NCBI GenBank assembly: GCA_015143295.1
Contig: CM026556.1
Coordinates: 19,158,547-19,222,546 of the forward strand
Source: Tetracentron sinense
Lineage: Eukaryota > Streptophyta > Magnoliopsida > Trochodendrales > Trochodendraceae
Direction: 5' to 3'
Length of the DNA: 64,000 nucleotides
In this document: positions 23,223-34,600 of the stretch, piece by piece
Layout: each line of letters begins with the position of its first letter
Numbering within the stretch: position 1 is the first letter of the stretch
The notes under the pieces: model-generated
The model's database searches: none
What the model was told of the DNA's origin: nothing
What the model saw: only the letters and a program-made list of their open reading frames with translations
Position numbers and translations under genes: made by a program

Positions 23223-24520
23223 GGGAGGAAAGAGTAAAAAGATTAACAATTATTTCTAAGCATCTCCGCTCTCCTTACATGGATACTAGGCGGAGGAAAC
23301 AACCGGGTTGGACCGGGTTGGAGATGGATCCAATGAGGGAAGCAAGGGCAGCAGAAAAAAAGGCCCTCTGAGATTTTTTAAATACGGAGACAAATGAAAA
23401 TAATGTTAGGTAATAAACCTAACTCTTTAATTTATGATTAATGATTAGTTAATGATCCTAGTTAATGATCATTTTTCATTTAATTATTGTAATTGTGAAG
23501 GACTTTATATCATATCAAGATCACTCCGGAGCTGCTCAATGACGTGTCAACTCCGAAATGCGAGATCGATTCCACAGTAATACTCTTCTCTCGGCTATAA
23601 TTATGTGTTGCTCATTTAATTTTTAATGTTATTAGTCTAACACTAATACAATGTAGATAGCATATTGACATATGGATGGAGTTGTTGGCACAACGACATG
23701 AGAGATTTCCCACTATTTACGCCCAGACTTGTGTCTTTGGACCTACTTTTTTCATGGTAAGGCGGGTATTTATTAGTTTATTATCTGCATTAATCTTAAA
23801 GCTATTCTAATTATTTAATGAATTGGCAGGAATTCCTACTTCTTGAAGCAGAAACATTAAGATTATATATTGCTGCTAAAGACTTTGTGACACGTGAGTC
23901 ACTAAAGATGAACATCTCCGATAACCTTAGCAATCTAGTTCAGGGTTTAGATGGACGACCAAGCATGTGGTCGGTTGAAAGAGTGTACCTCCCGTTCCTC
24001 CATAACAAGCATTGGGCGTTGGTGGTGTTGCAACCTCCAACGAGGGAAGTCATAATTCTGGATTCATTATTCACTAATGCGATGGACAGGTACACAGTAC
24101 AACTGGAGACCCTTAGAGAGTGCATCCCTGCCCTCTTCCATATGTTTGGTGACATAGGAGCTCTAACAGGCCAGGAATGGGTAGTACGGGAAGTCACCTA
24201 CTTACCAACACAGAAGAATGAGTAAGTCTTTTAACTATCCATAATCAAATATATTTTTAATTATAATGCACTGATGTTATGTGTTGTTAATGTGTTTCAG
24301 TAAAGATTGTGGAATATTTTTGATGAAATATGTTGATTTCCTATGTTCTGATCTTCAGATTCAATTTGAGCAGGTAATTTTTTTTACTCACTATTTATGC
24401 TCTCTGAATTTTGTTTTCTCTTACATTGTTTAACCATAAAATTTTAATTTGTAGACTGATATAACGAAGTTCCGGAAACGAATAGCGTACGAGATGATGA
24501 GTGGGATTGCCTATCCGTGA

Positions 24521-25581
24521 TGGTTGTCAAATGGTGGAGTGTCTGAGATTGAGCATAAAGTGGGGTGTCCTTATTTGAGTGTCTTGAGAGTCAAGATGTA
24601 AACTGTGAATCAAATTTTGTTATGGAAATGTAATCTTATTCATTATGGAAAGGGTCATTTTGTTATCGATGTATGTACCTAATCTGTTATGGATGTAAAA
24701 TCATTCGGATAAAAAAATTTGATTATGAAAATAGTCATTATAGATGTTATGGAAATGGTCATTATCGATGTATGTACAGGTTCTGTGTCCTCAAATGTTG
24801 CCTGTCTTTTTTTCATTATCTATCTGTTGATGTTTTTTCCCAAAATCGAAAAAAAGTGGAAAAAAAGTGTCGTTATCGAAATTTTTTCCCCCAATATCGA
24901 AAATAAATTGCGATATCGAAATTTTTTTCCCCGATATCGAAAATAAATTACGATATTGAAATTTTTTTCCTCGATATCGAATTTTTTTTTCGATATTAAG
25001 GAAAAAAATTCGATATCGCAGTTTATTTTAGATATCGGGGAAAAAATTTTCGATATAACATGGTTTTGCCCCCTAATCCCTTCTCTGTACATTTGTTTGT
25101 ATGCTAGTCTCATAATTTAGTGTATTATGTTTAACATGAGTGGTAAACATCTGTTGAATACCATGCAAATACATAATTTAGTGTATTAGGTAAGTCTGGT
25201 AAGGTGTTTTAGGGTCACATCTACCGGCTTGTGCCAGTGGCAGTGTGTGTCCCCCAAATATTTCAGTAAGTTTATTGTGGCGATTAATTTTCGCATCAAT
25301 TGGACTGAAAAATACTGGATTCCTTTGTTACCATCATTCCCATTCAGACAACTGAAATTTTGGAAGAATTACAGATCAGTGAAGTCTAAGTTTTATTTTC
25401 AGCTTAATGAATTTAACCCAAGTGAAAACCTCCAATACTAGAACAATGGAAGCCAACAATACAAGTATTCCAACATAACTCCATTTCCAATTTTGGGAAG
25501 ACAAGCACCTGAAAATGATCCAAACTCATTTTGAGTAAGAGAGAAACATAAAAAACTCTTTGCATTCTCACTATGACATGA
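24521..25581. other. Intergenic spacer between convergent MULE genes
   Basis: It holds 3' ends and the middle palindrome; no separate gene is recognised. A frame at 25229-25441 shows no domain. Confidence 0.5.
24840..25060. repeat. AT-rich palindrome 2 of ATATCGAAAA words (between genes)
   Basis: The arms around about 24940-24990 and 24990-25043 pair: CCCCGATATCGAAAATAAA with TTTATTTTAGATATCGGGG. It lies roughly midway between the stop codons of the two convergent genes. Confidence 0.85.
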
Positions 25582-28106
25582 TCATATTTGTGGGATTACA
25601 TTAGTACATGTTTGCCTATTATGACCACTTTGTTTACATCTACCACATCTGACAGTAGACCTTTCCTCGCCTTGTGAAAGAATTTTGTTCTTCTTCGGTC
25701 TCTCCGTACTTCTTTTTTGTATAGGGGGTTTAATCCGCTTGGTCTCAGCCATTACTTCATCTGAGAGATCCCATTGCTTTTTGTCATTTACCGGATATAT
25801 TGACTCTTCATAAGTGGCTCGATACATATCAGATGTATAGTAAGGTGAACAATACGCATACAGATCATGTCGATACTTATTACAGGCAGCCAAAACATGT
25901 ACACAAGGCAACCCTTGAACATCAAATTTCCTACAAGTGCAGGTACGTTCAAGAAGCTTCACTATAGCATTAAATTCTCCCCTCACATAATACTCATACC
26001 AAATGATTTCGTCACAGTCAAGATAACGTGCCTTAGTAATTCTTTTCTGCACTTTACCCTTAGCCTATGTTGTTAGTCTTTCATTCATTTCCATCGCTTT
26101 GTTTCGTCGGTTAAAGAACATTTGTTGGATCTTAAGCCGCACATCCTCTAAAAGCATTGTGATTGGATATTCTCTCGCTTCCTTAAGCAAACTGTTGAGA
26201 GATTCAACTATATTGGTAGTAACAATGTTATACCGCAGCCCAGGAAAGTATGCAGATGCCCATTTTTCTTTTGGAATTGCATCTAACCATTGATATGCCT
26301 CGGAGTTTGCGCATGCGAGGCGTGACATAAACTCTTGGAACTTGCTGAACATGCATGTCTTTACGGCCAACCAAAATAACGGTTTCAATCCCTCATCCTT
26401 GAATGTTGCATGCATATTCTGGCTAATGTGATATGAACAATAACTATGAACTGCATGTGGGAATGCAATAGGGACTTGACTTATCAAACTAGCGTGTCGA
26501 TCAGTTATAATGACTAACCCTTCCATGTACCCCAATGAGTCTGCTAATAGTTTGAAAAACCACTTGTAACTATCATTGTTCTCTGATTCAGCTATTCCAT
26601 ATGCAACTGGAAATATGTGGTTGTCACCATCAAGTGTTGTTGCTATGATTAAGATCCCCCTGTACTTACCCTTTAGATGCGTCCCGTCAACAGCTAATAC
26701 TCTTCGTAAACTTAGCTGAAAACTTCTTATACAAGGTCCAAGAGCAACAAAACATCTCTCGAATGCACCAGTATCTGGGTCGCTCGATACTGCAGTTACT
26801 GTTCCTGGGTTGGTCCTGCGCAGCTCGTACAAATAAGCGGGGAGATCAGCGTACGACTCGTCGTATGATCCTCTAACCTTTTCTATTGCAATCTCTCTAG
26901 ATTTCCATGCTTTCTTGTAACTCATTTGAACCCCATATTCTTTCCAAGCATCATGGATAATCTCTTTCGGCCTATATGCCACATGAGCCTCGATTCGTCC
27001 CACGACCATGTCACTAATAACCAAACTAGACGCTTGTCGATGATCGGTCCCAGTTAGGGGAAACCACAAGAGTAATGTGAATTATACGTCTTTATTTTGA
27101 AGACACCCGACTCATTCACCTTTGATGCACGCAGCCTCCAAGTACAATTATCTCCAAGGCACTTAACTATAAATTTTGATTTATTTGAATACACAACCCT
27201 GTATTGGAAGTTTTTTCTCATTGCATACTTTGCCAACACATTCTGTAGACACCTCTTATCCTTAAACATTTGCCCAAGTGAAATATCATTAATATTCTCG
27301 AGTACATTTGCAAAGCCTGAAGGGTCGAAATTCACATAGTCATCATTCTCAATTACATTTAATGAAGGGCCTTGAAGATCATCATTTTCATGGCGATTGT
27401 CCCTAGGTTGACTGACTTGCCGAAAAGCAGACCTAGAAGAACTAGGAATATCAACCATTGAGATATTTGAGCGGATAGGACACTCATCAACATCGTCTTT
27501 GGCAACATCTCCATAAATATCCTCTGAATAATCATCATCACCACCGTCTTCAGTACCTTCACCAACATCACCACAGTCATTATCTTGAACACCACAATCT
27601 GCATATGTAGTGTTCAAGTCTTCAAAGGGCCAAGACACAGTTGAGGAGACATGGTCGGGAACATAGACCATAGAAGGCTGAAGAACAGGACAAGTATCAA
27701 CCTCGTTCACATGGGGAACGACAGTCTCGTGATCAGGCTCAACATCATAACTCACAGAAGTCGGACCACAAGCTTGTACCACTTTCCTAGCTTCGGTTAC
27801 ATATATTGGCATCAGTACATTATGCGTTCGTGCTTGTTCACATTCTGAAATAAATACCAACAAGTCTTCATCATCTACAATATCAGTAGGAGAAATTATC
27901 GGGTGTGTAGGGAACATACACCTCACTCTAATCTCAGTTTCTTCCCGCCGGGATTTAGTCAATCGATAAATTCTGCTCAAAAGTTGCTAATGTGTCATTC
28001 CATGAAATAACTGAATCAATTTGGAACTCCCACCCTCATATACATGGCACCTATCAGGAAGAATCTTCCATTCTCCGTCATAACAACAAATCACTGATAC
28101 AACCAT
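25582..28106 (-). pseudogene. MULE transposase (mudrA-like)
   Basis: About 840 codons from ATG at 28106, preceded by a TTGCAG acceptor. An N-terminal region (CYDGEWKILPDRCHVYEGG) and an acidic linker come first. The MuDR DNA-binding domain follows (FKDKRCLQNVLAKYAMRKNF, CTWRLRASKV), then the MULE catalytic domain with Asp residues in LAVDGTHLKGKYRG and VIITDRHASL. Next is a SWIM zinc finger (CTCRKFDVQGLPCVHVLAAC), and last a CCHC knuckle (CGRCKQSGHNRQTC). It would cut and join the TIR ends. Lesions seen are TAG at 27987-27989, a frameshift at about 27060 and TAG at 26065-26067, so it is probably inactive. A small intron at one of these sites cannot be excluded. Confidence 0.9.
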
Positions 28107-28259
28107 TATCTGCAACATCGAGGAACAAACAATGCATAATATCAATATATGAATGCTTTAAAATAATATATAAAATATTAAAAATAGTTGGAAAATAGTC
28201 TATATGGATTTAACTAAATTTGTTATGCAATATCGACAAAACAATATTAATATACAGAC

Positions 28260-28430
28260 AACAGTAATAAAACATTTCGATATTCGAATTTTTTTGCATT
28301 GATATCAAAATTTATTGTTCAATATCGAAAAAAAATTTCGATATCGAATTTTTTTTCGATATTGAACAATAAATTTCGATATTAATGCAAAAAAATCGAT
28401 ATTGATACCAAAAAATTCCGACATTCACCA
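28260..28430. repeat. AT-rich palindrome 3 of ATATCGAAAA words (3' subterminal)
   Basis: It is centred near 28338 on TTTCGATATCGAA. The arms include TTTATTGTTCAATATCGAAA against TTTCGATATTGAACAATAAA, and outside these GAATTTTTTTGCATTGATAT against ATATTAATGCAAAAAAAT. The end of the array is about 400 bp from the element end, mirroring palindrome 1. Confidence 0.9.
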
Positions 28431-28699
28431 ATATTTCCACCAAATAATCCGATTTATTGAACAACGTTTCAAATCACAAAAAAATTGGTCCATACATGTC
28501 GATATGTCTTATATTTTGATTTCAATTTCATCTGGCGTAGGTTTAAGATTACCTACATGAGAAATAAAAAAAAATACATACCTCTGAACTGAAATGTAAT
28601 GAGCAAAATTATTATTATTCTTCTTCTTCTTCCTTCTTTTCCTTTGTGGAGTGTTCAAATTCGAAACCTAAACACTTATGTCAGTGTTTACGTGTTTTG

Positions 28700-28833
28700 A
28701 GGAAGGGTAGTTTGGACTTTCTAACGTCCTCTCCCACACGCTTGAGCGCTATACACGCAGGAAAGCTAGAAAAAAAAAGTAAACTGATTTTGGGGGTTTT
28801 TCGAAAAATCGAGCTTAAATGGGGAAAAAATCC
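28700..28833 (-). repeat. MULE right terminal inverted repeat
   Basis: The reverse complement begins GGATTTTTTCCCCATTTAAG and matches 18349-18493. Confidence 0.93.
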
Positions 28834-28842
28834 CTTCTGAAG
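28834..28842. other. MULE target site duplication CTTCTGAAG (right)
   Basis: It is identical to 18340-18348. The gag reading resumes just after it. Confidence 0.95.
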
Positions 28843-29260
28843 AAGTAAAATGATGGCAATGCGAGGACAGTACCATCAAGCAAAGGACTGCAGGCCTAAG
28901 AATTGCTTTTGGTGTGGTTGCCCGGGGCATATTAAGAAACACTGCCCAACTAGGAAGCCATAGTGAGAAGCCCAGAAGGCATTTAATAGTAATTTGGCAT
29001 GTAAAATGTTGCAACCGGTCTTCTTAGAAAATATTTCATAATTAGTCTGTTGTAGAAGATGGACAAACTTTTGAGGCGATTATAAAGCCTTGTACATATT
29101 ATAGATATATGGAAGTAACTTTTTTGAAATTTGGTTTTTGGTGTCTTCAATTTCAAAGATAGTAAAATATTTTTGATTCCATAAATAGGAATACGATGCC
29201 GCCAAGACGTGCAACCAAGAATACTTTAGCCGGAGCATTCGAGGCCATCTCCGTTCTGGC
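28843..29260 (+). mobile_element. Gypsy gag fragment, left arm, second part (fossil)
   Basis: It continues the gag interrupted at 18348. The zinc knuckle CFWCGCPGHIKKHC reaches a stop at 28961. After a spacer, a second gag-like start (MPPRRATKNTLAGAFEAI) appears at 29196. The whole stretch aligns in reverse with 29348-29800. Confidence 0.75.
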
Positions 29261-29347
29261 AAATCTGATTCAATGACAGGTCCATCATTTAATTTATATA
29301 GGATCTGTTCTTAATTATGATTCTAGGAATGTCGTTAAATCAAATTT

Positions 29348-30471
29348 GCCAGAGCAGAGATGGCCTCGAATGCTCAGGCCAAAGTATTCTCGGGTGCACG
29401 TCTTGGCGGTATTATTATCCTATTATGGAAACAACAACCTCTTTACTATCTTTGAAATCGAAGACACCAAAAACCAAAAATTTCAAAAATGTTCCTACCA
29501 TGTATCTATAATATGTACAAGGCTTCTATAATCGCCTCAAAAGTTTGTCTGTTTTCTACTACAGACTAATGATGAAATATTCCCTAAGAAGATCAGTTGC
29601 AAAATGTTGCGTTCCAAACTACTATTAAATGTTTTTTTTTTCGGTCTTCTCACCACCCTATACTGACTATGGCTTCCTAGTTGGGCAGTGTTTCTTAATA
29701 TGCCCCGGGTTACCACATTGATAGCAATTCTTATACCTGCAGTCCTTTGCTCGATGGTACCGTCTACAATGTTCGCATTTCCATCGTTTTACTTCTTCAG
29801 AAGTGTCACCTTTACAGAAATCTTCAAGTTTCCTCTTCTTGGCATCATTTTCCACTTGTCTATCAGGGATTCTTGCATCCCTTCATGCACTTACTCCCTT
29901 CCATTTCCACCTCCTTGTTGGGGGTGCTTAAATACTAGGAACGCGACCTTGAGACTATTGTTGTTTTATCAACTTGATTGGAGTAGTAATCTCTTCGAAT
30001 GCTCTGACCATGTCGTCCTCGAGTGCTTGTTCAGACGACATTATATTCCTAATAACAACACTCTATTGTCCTTGACTTGGAAGAGGCTATAATTCTAGTT
30101 TATTCAAACTATTATTCGAATACACCAAGTGCAAGGTTTATCAAATCAGAGCCCTTGCTAGCTCTTTACTATAGATATCGAATTCTACTAGTTCAATGAG
30201 AAGACCAACCAGGATACGTTACGAGACAGTTCTTGGTCTCCTTGCTAGTTCATTTTAATGAACCTAATCATGTTTGGTCTGTCCTTGCCATTATACAATT
30301 ACATCATATACCCTTCTAGAGATTATCTGCATCTCTGCCGTTTACTCCTATCACATACATACAATTTCAAATCATCATCTGATTCGAACCTGGTGATGTC
30401 CGATATTCTAACTATATTCTTGATCAAGTATGATTTGTCATGATGGTTATTACTTTTAGCTCTGATACAAA
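29348..30471 (-). mobile_element. Gypsy gag fragment, right arm of the inverted pair (fossil)
   Basis: Read on minus: leader, gag start at 30041 (MSSEQ), zinc knuckle CYQCGNPGHIKKHC and stop at 29667, then the second gag-like block ending near 29348. It mirrors 17735-18348 plus 28843-29260 about a centre near 29304. A TATCAGAGC primer-site-like word lies on minus at about 30455-30463, just inside the presumed LTR end at 30472. Several breaks are present and no pol was seen. Confidence 0.7.
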
Positions 30472-30960
30472 CTGTGATGATTCGAATTCGAGCCTTAGGG
30501 AATTATATTTTGAGACGTGCATCTATTCGTCATTAGAACACAGCGGAAGACTTTGCTCACAAAAAATACGAGAAATTTTAAACTTTTCTTATGAGCTTAC
30601 ATAAGCAACAACAAATGGTCATCACAACAACCAATCATATGCAAATGCAATACCCTTATTATTATCTTAGTCTTTTACATAAGACGCCCCTAATGCTATT
30701 ATTACGCTTTTCCAGAATTTATCAACGTAACTTCTTGACTGATTCTTATTTTAATTGAATCGTGTTATTTTGCTTGATTACTTTAATAATTTGATTCAAG
30801 CAAAATAATATGATTTAATTAAAATAACATGAAAAAAGTATCACGGGATCAACAAACAAGTACGGGCACCCCGTCTCTTGCCCCAATGGTGGGGTGTGGC
30901 CTCTCTCAATTAAGAAGTCTCGGGATCCATTCTCCAATAGCATTCCAATCCTCAACACTA
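30472..30960 (-). mobile_element. Probable LTR end next to the right gag arm (fossil)
   Basis: On plus it begins TGTGATGATTCGAATTCG directly outside the primer-site-like word, as expected for a 5' LTR in minus orientation. The far end was not found. It contains a hairpin at about 30747-30829 (TTATTTTAATTGAATCGTG and its inverse). Confidence 0.4.
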
Positions 30961-31151
30961 ACTTAAGTAAATGGTCCTAAAAAAAGAAAAAAAAAACACA
31001 AAATAAAATAAAGTAGGGACATTGGGGCGTCTCAAAAGTTGGACACTCTAGAAACTGGTCTTGGGTTGTCCTAGCTATGAAGGGTCTCGCAATAATTTTC
31101 CAATTTTTAAGGAAAATCCTAGCAAGACCGCAAAGGGTCAAGACCACACCG

Positions 31152-31243
31152 AGACTGCGCATGTGATGAGCGGATCTCAAAAAAATAAAATCAGATTTAT
31201 GAAAATTTTGAGGTCCGCTCATCACATGTGCGGTCTCGGCCCT
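31152..31243. repeat. Inverted repeat (MITE-like hairpin) upstream of the kinase gene
   Basis: CGCATGTGATGAGCGGATCT and AGGTCCGCTCATCACATGTG form arms of over 30 bp around a short AT-rich loop. It lies about 400 bp upstream of the kinase ATG. It could be the core of a foldback transposon or a structured upstream element. Confidence 0.7.
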
Positions 31244-31259
31244 TTACGGCCTCCGTAGC

Positions 31260-31647
31260 AAAGTCCAAAAATTTTTAAACAGCCGTTTCGTCTTTATTCC
31301 GTTGCCATCTTCCCAGATGCTAATACCCTAGCCGGCAACGTTTCCCGCTCTTTTCGAGGTTTCACAATCTTCTGTATTCTTCAGAATATGCTCTTTGAAA
31401 ATCAGATATACTCGGTATATTTTGTAACAGCCAATATGCAGAGAGGCAAGGAGAGAGAGAGCTCCAAAACTCTAACGGATTATTGGGCAGTCCCAATTGT
31501 AAATCTTGAACCTATTCCCTCACTTCAGGCTATGTTCTTCTATTCCTCTCTTCCTACAAGAACCCACTTCCCTCGCCATTTCTCAGTTCCCATCTTCACC
31601 AAATTCAAAACCCCTTTGAGAAAAGCAAGACCCAGTTAGAATCGTCC
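31260..31647 (+). promoter_or_regulatory. Probable promoter and 5' UTR of the kinase gene
   Basis: Pyrimidine-rich sequence directly before the ATG. No TATA box was recognised and the transcription start cannot be placed. Confidence 0.4.
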
Positions 31648-34600
31648 ATGGAGAGTCCTCCTGTATCGTCTAATGTTGTTGTCGTTGCCTTCGATGCAAC
31701 TAAGGATCATAGCGAAGATGAGCTTCGGATTACGGTTAATGGAATCCGGACGAGAGGTGACATCCTTCTCGAGGGAGACACTCTTCTTGTGCTTGGTGTT
31801 TTGCATAGAGTCCAACACCCAAGTGAGTGCTCAATCATTTGTCTCTGACACCTCTGTAGAGAAAATGTGTCAATTCTGAGTTGAATTTGGAAGATATTCA
31901 CATTGTTTAGGTAAAATTGGTTATGATATATATATTAGTTAAATTGGATAATACCCAATTAATATAATTGAAGATAAGCCATGAAACAAATGTGCATATA
32001 GTTTAGCTGTTTTGACTTTGGTGAATGACCCTCTGGTCTTCCACACCTGTGTATCTCACTCGGAACCACATTGTGGTTATTTGACTTATTCTCTAGAAAT
32101 CGCATAGTAGTCTCATTTGAATTTGCAAGGCATTGACATTGTTTTGGGAAGATTTTGGCTTGATTTATCTATATTGGATTTATTGGATGATACCCATTTG
32201 AGAATTTTGAAGTTAATTATTGTCCGGAGGATTTAAAGTGCTCAATTGTTTGAAAGTGACTACTATAATCTCTTTGTTGTGCTTCTATAATCTCTTTGAA
32301 AGTGACTTGAATTTGCGATAAATGCCTTGGTTTCTATCAACTAAAACTCTGAATCCTAACCTCTGACTATCTCCAATAATTCTCATCATCAAGTGAGCCA
32401 AAACCCCAGTAGATTTCCTACTTAGTGCATCTACCACTACATTTGTCTTACCAGGATGATGATTGATATTGCAGTCATAATCCTTCAGAAAATTTTTCCA
32501 TCTTCTCTAGCGCATGTTCAACTCCTTCAGGGAAAAGAGATTTCAAACTCCTATGATTTGTATATATCTCAAACTGCTCACCATAAAGGTAATGTCTCCA
32601 AATATTATGAGTGAATACTATTGTAGGCTTACAACCAGCTCTAGGTCATGGGTTGGATGATTTTGTTCATGATTCTTCAATTTTCTAATGCATATGCTAC
32701 TAGTTTTCCACATTGCATCAGAACACAACCGATCCTTTGCGTGAGGCATCACTATACATCACAAATCCTCCGCTCCTTGAAGGAATAGTAAGCACAGGTG
32801 CTGATGTCAATTGAGTTATCAACTCTTGAAAACTCCGTTCACATCCCTCGCTCCACTTGAACCTAGCATTTTTTCGAGTCAATGGAGCTTCAATATGGTA
32901 GAACCCCTCTACAAACCTTATGTAATACTCTGCTAACCCCAAAAAGCTTTTAATCTCTGCCACAATAGTCGGCCTTCCCCATTTTACCACCGCTTCTATT
33001 TTTGTTGGATCTATTACTACACTCTATTTAGAGATGACATGACCCAAGAATGGTACTTCATGTAGCCAAAATTCACATTTACTCAACTTGGCATACAACT
33101 TATTCTCACTTAGTACTCGTAAAGAAATTTTCAAATGTTGCTCATGATTCTCTTGAGTCTGAGAATAGATCAAAATGTCATCAACAAACACTAAAACAAA
33201 CTGATCTTAGAAAGGTTTAAAGATTCGATTCATCAAATTTATGAAAGTTGTTGGTGCCTTTGTTAGCCCAAAAGGCATGACTAAAAACTCATAATGCCCA
33301 CATCAAGTCCGAAATGCTGTCTTGGGAACATCCTCATCTCTAATTCTAAGCTGATGATATTCAGATCAGAGATCAATCTTCAAAACGAATTGTGCCCCTT
33401 GTAAGTTGTAACTTATCAAACAAATCATCAATCCTTGGTAGTGGATATTTATTCTTCACAGCCACCCGATTTAATTGTCTATATTTAACACACAACCTCA
33501 TAGATCCATCATTCTTTTGAACAAATAGCACTGGAGCACCCCACAGTGATACACTGGGTCGAATAAAACCCTTATCTAGCAACTCCTGCAATTGCTTCTT
33601 AAGTTCCTTGAGCTCAGCAGGTGCCATCCAGTATAGAGCCTTTGAAATTGGTGCAATTCCTGGTAGCAAGTCAATGGTAAATTCAACCTCTCTATAGGGT
33701 GGTAAGCCTGACAATTCCTCTGGAAATACATCAGAAAATTCCCTAAAAATTGGAATCTTTTCCAAATCTAGTTTGACATCCCTTCTGAGAAGACGTTCAG
33801 AACAAATGGCAAATATTAGGTGCAGTCGTGAGCCTTCCTTAATGCCCCGAAGCTGAAAGTGAAATATCTGCATACTAAAGGATGTGTGAGGTGACTACTT
33901 TTTCGAAGCAATCAATAAAAGCATGGTTGTGCGGCTTATTGTGTCAACACTTACACTATTCCTTGGTTGTTGGGCTTCCGCTCTTCCCCACTTTAATATT
34001 GTTGCTGTTGTTACCATTGTTGTTGTCCACGCATAAGAGGGCAATCCTTGATTAGATGTCCTTTCTTTGCACACCTTAACAAGCTCCAATCTTCCAATCC
34101 TCACAACTGCTGCGATCCTCGGCCTTTTGTTTGCTTTCTCACACTATTTTCCCTTATGCCAATCCCCCGCTGCTGGTCTCACTCTTTGTTCTTTCATCTT
34201 GTGGAATTCTTCACTATCTTTTTTTGAAATGAGCTCTATCCACCACCTTTGCATTCGACCTCAACTTAAGTGCTGAAATCTTGCTTCTAATTGATGGCCG
34301 CAGACCCTGTTTGAATTTCTTCACTCTTTTTGCCTCATCTGCAACAACTTGTGAGGCAAACCTGACTAATTCAGGAAACTTTGCTTCATATTGTGCCACG
34401 GGTCTATTCCCTTGTACAAACTCTAAGAATTCATCTTCTTTCTAGTCTCGCAAGCTTTCAGGAAAATACTTTTCATAGAATAATTTTATGAATCAAGGTC
34501 CAAGTCATCTGCTCGTCTCCCTGTGTCTGGATTCTTTTAGTTATTTTCCACCACTTTTTCGCTTTACCCTCTAGCATAAACACAACAAGGACTCTCTGCT

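Larger units (their letters stand above)
19618..24520 (+). pseudogene. MULE passenger gene: DUF1985 plus Ulp1-like C48 cysteine protease
   Basis: A spliced gene. Inferred exons are 19618-20313, 20397-20549, 20631-22570 (holding the solo LTR 20673-22334), 22665-22838, 22910-23409, 23501-23576, 23661-23756, 23830-24221, 24301-24373 and 24455-24520, all with GT-AG borders. The N-terminal DUF1985 domain includes WLECYFGHLYDLP, FTMIMGLDA and IWMFESIPALG. An Asp/Glu-rich linker follows, then the Ulp1 fold with catalytic His (NKHWALVVL), Asp (IILDSL) and Cys (KDCGIFLMKY). Family members remove SUMO-like modifiers. In-frame stops at 23078-23080 (TAG) and about 23369-23371 (TGA where relatives have Arg, CGA) indicate decay, although the triad is intact. 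It converges on the transposase. Confidence 0.8.
18349..28833. mobile_element. Mutator-like element (MULE), Kaonashi-like, 10,485 bp
   Basis: A cut-and-paste DNA transposon with terminal inverted repeats starting GGATTTTTTCCCCATTTAAG at both ends and a perfect 9-bp target duplication. It carries a mudrA-type transposase on minus (28106-25582) and a DUF1985/Ulp1 protease gene on plus (19618-24520), tail to tail. Three palindromes rich in ATATCGAAAA lie at about 18826-19046, 24840-25060 and 28260-28430. A solo LTR has inserted at 20673. Arabidopsis Kaonashi MULEs are known to carry Ulp1-like genes. Stops and a frameshift in both genes suggest it is no longer autonomous, although the ends and duplication are intact. 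Confidence 0.95.
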
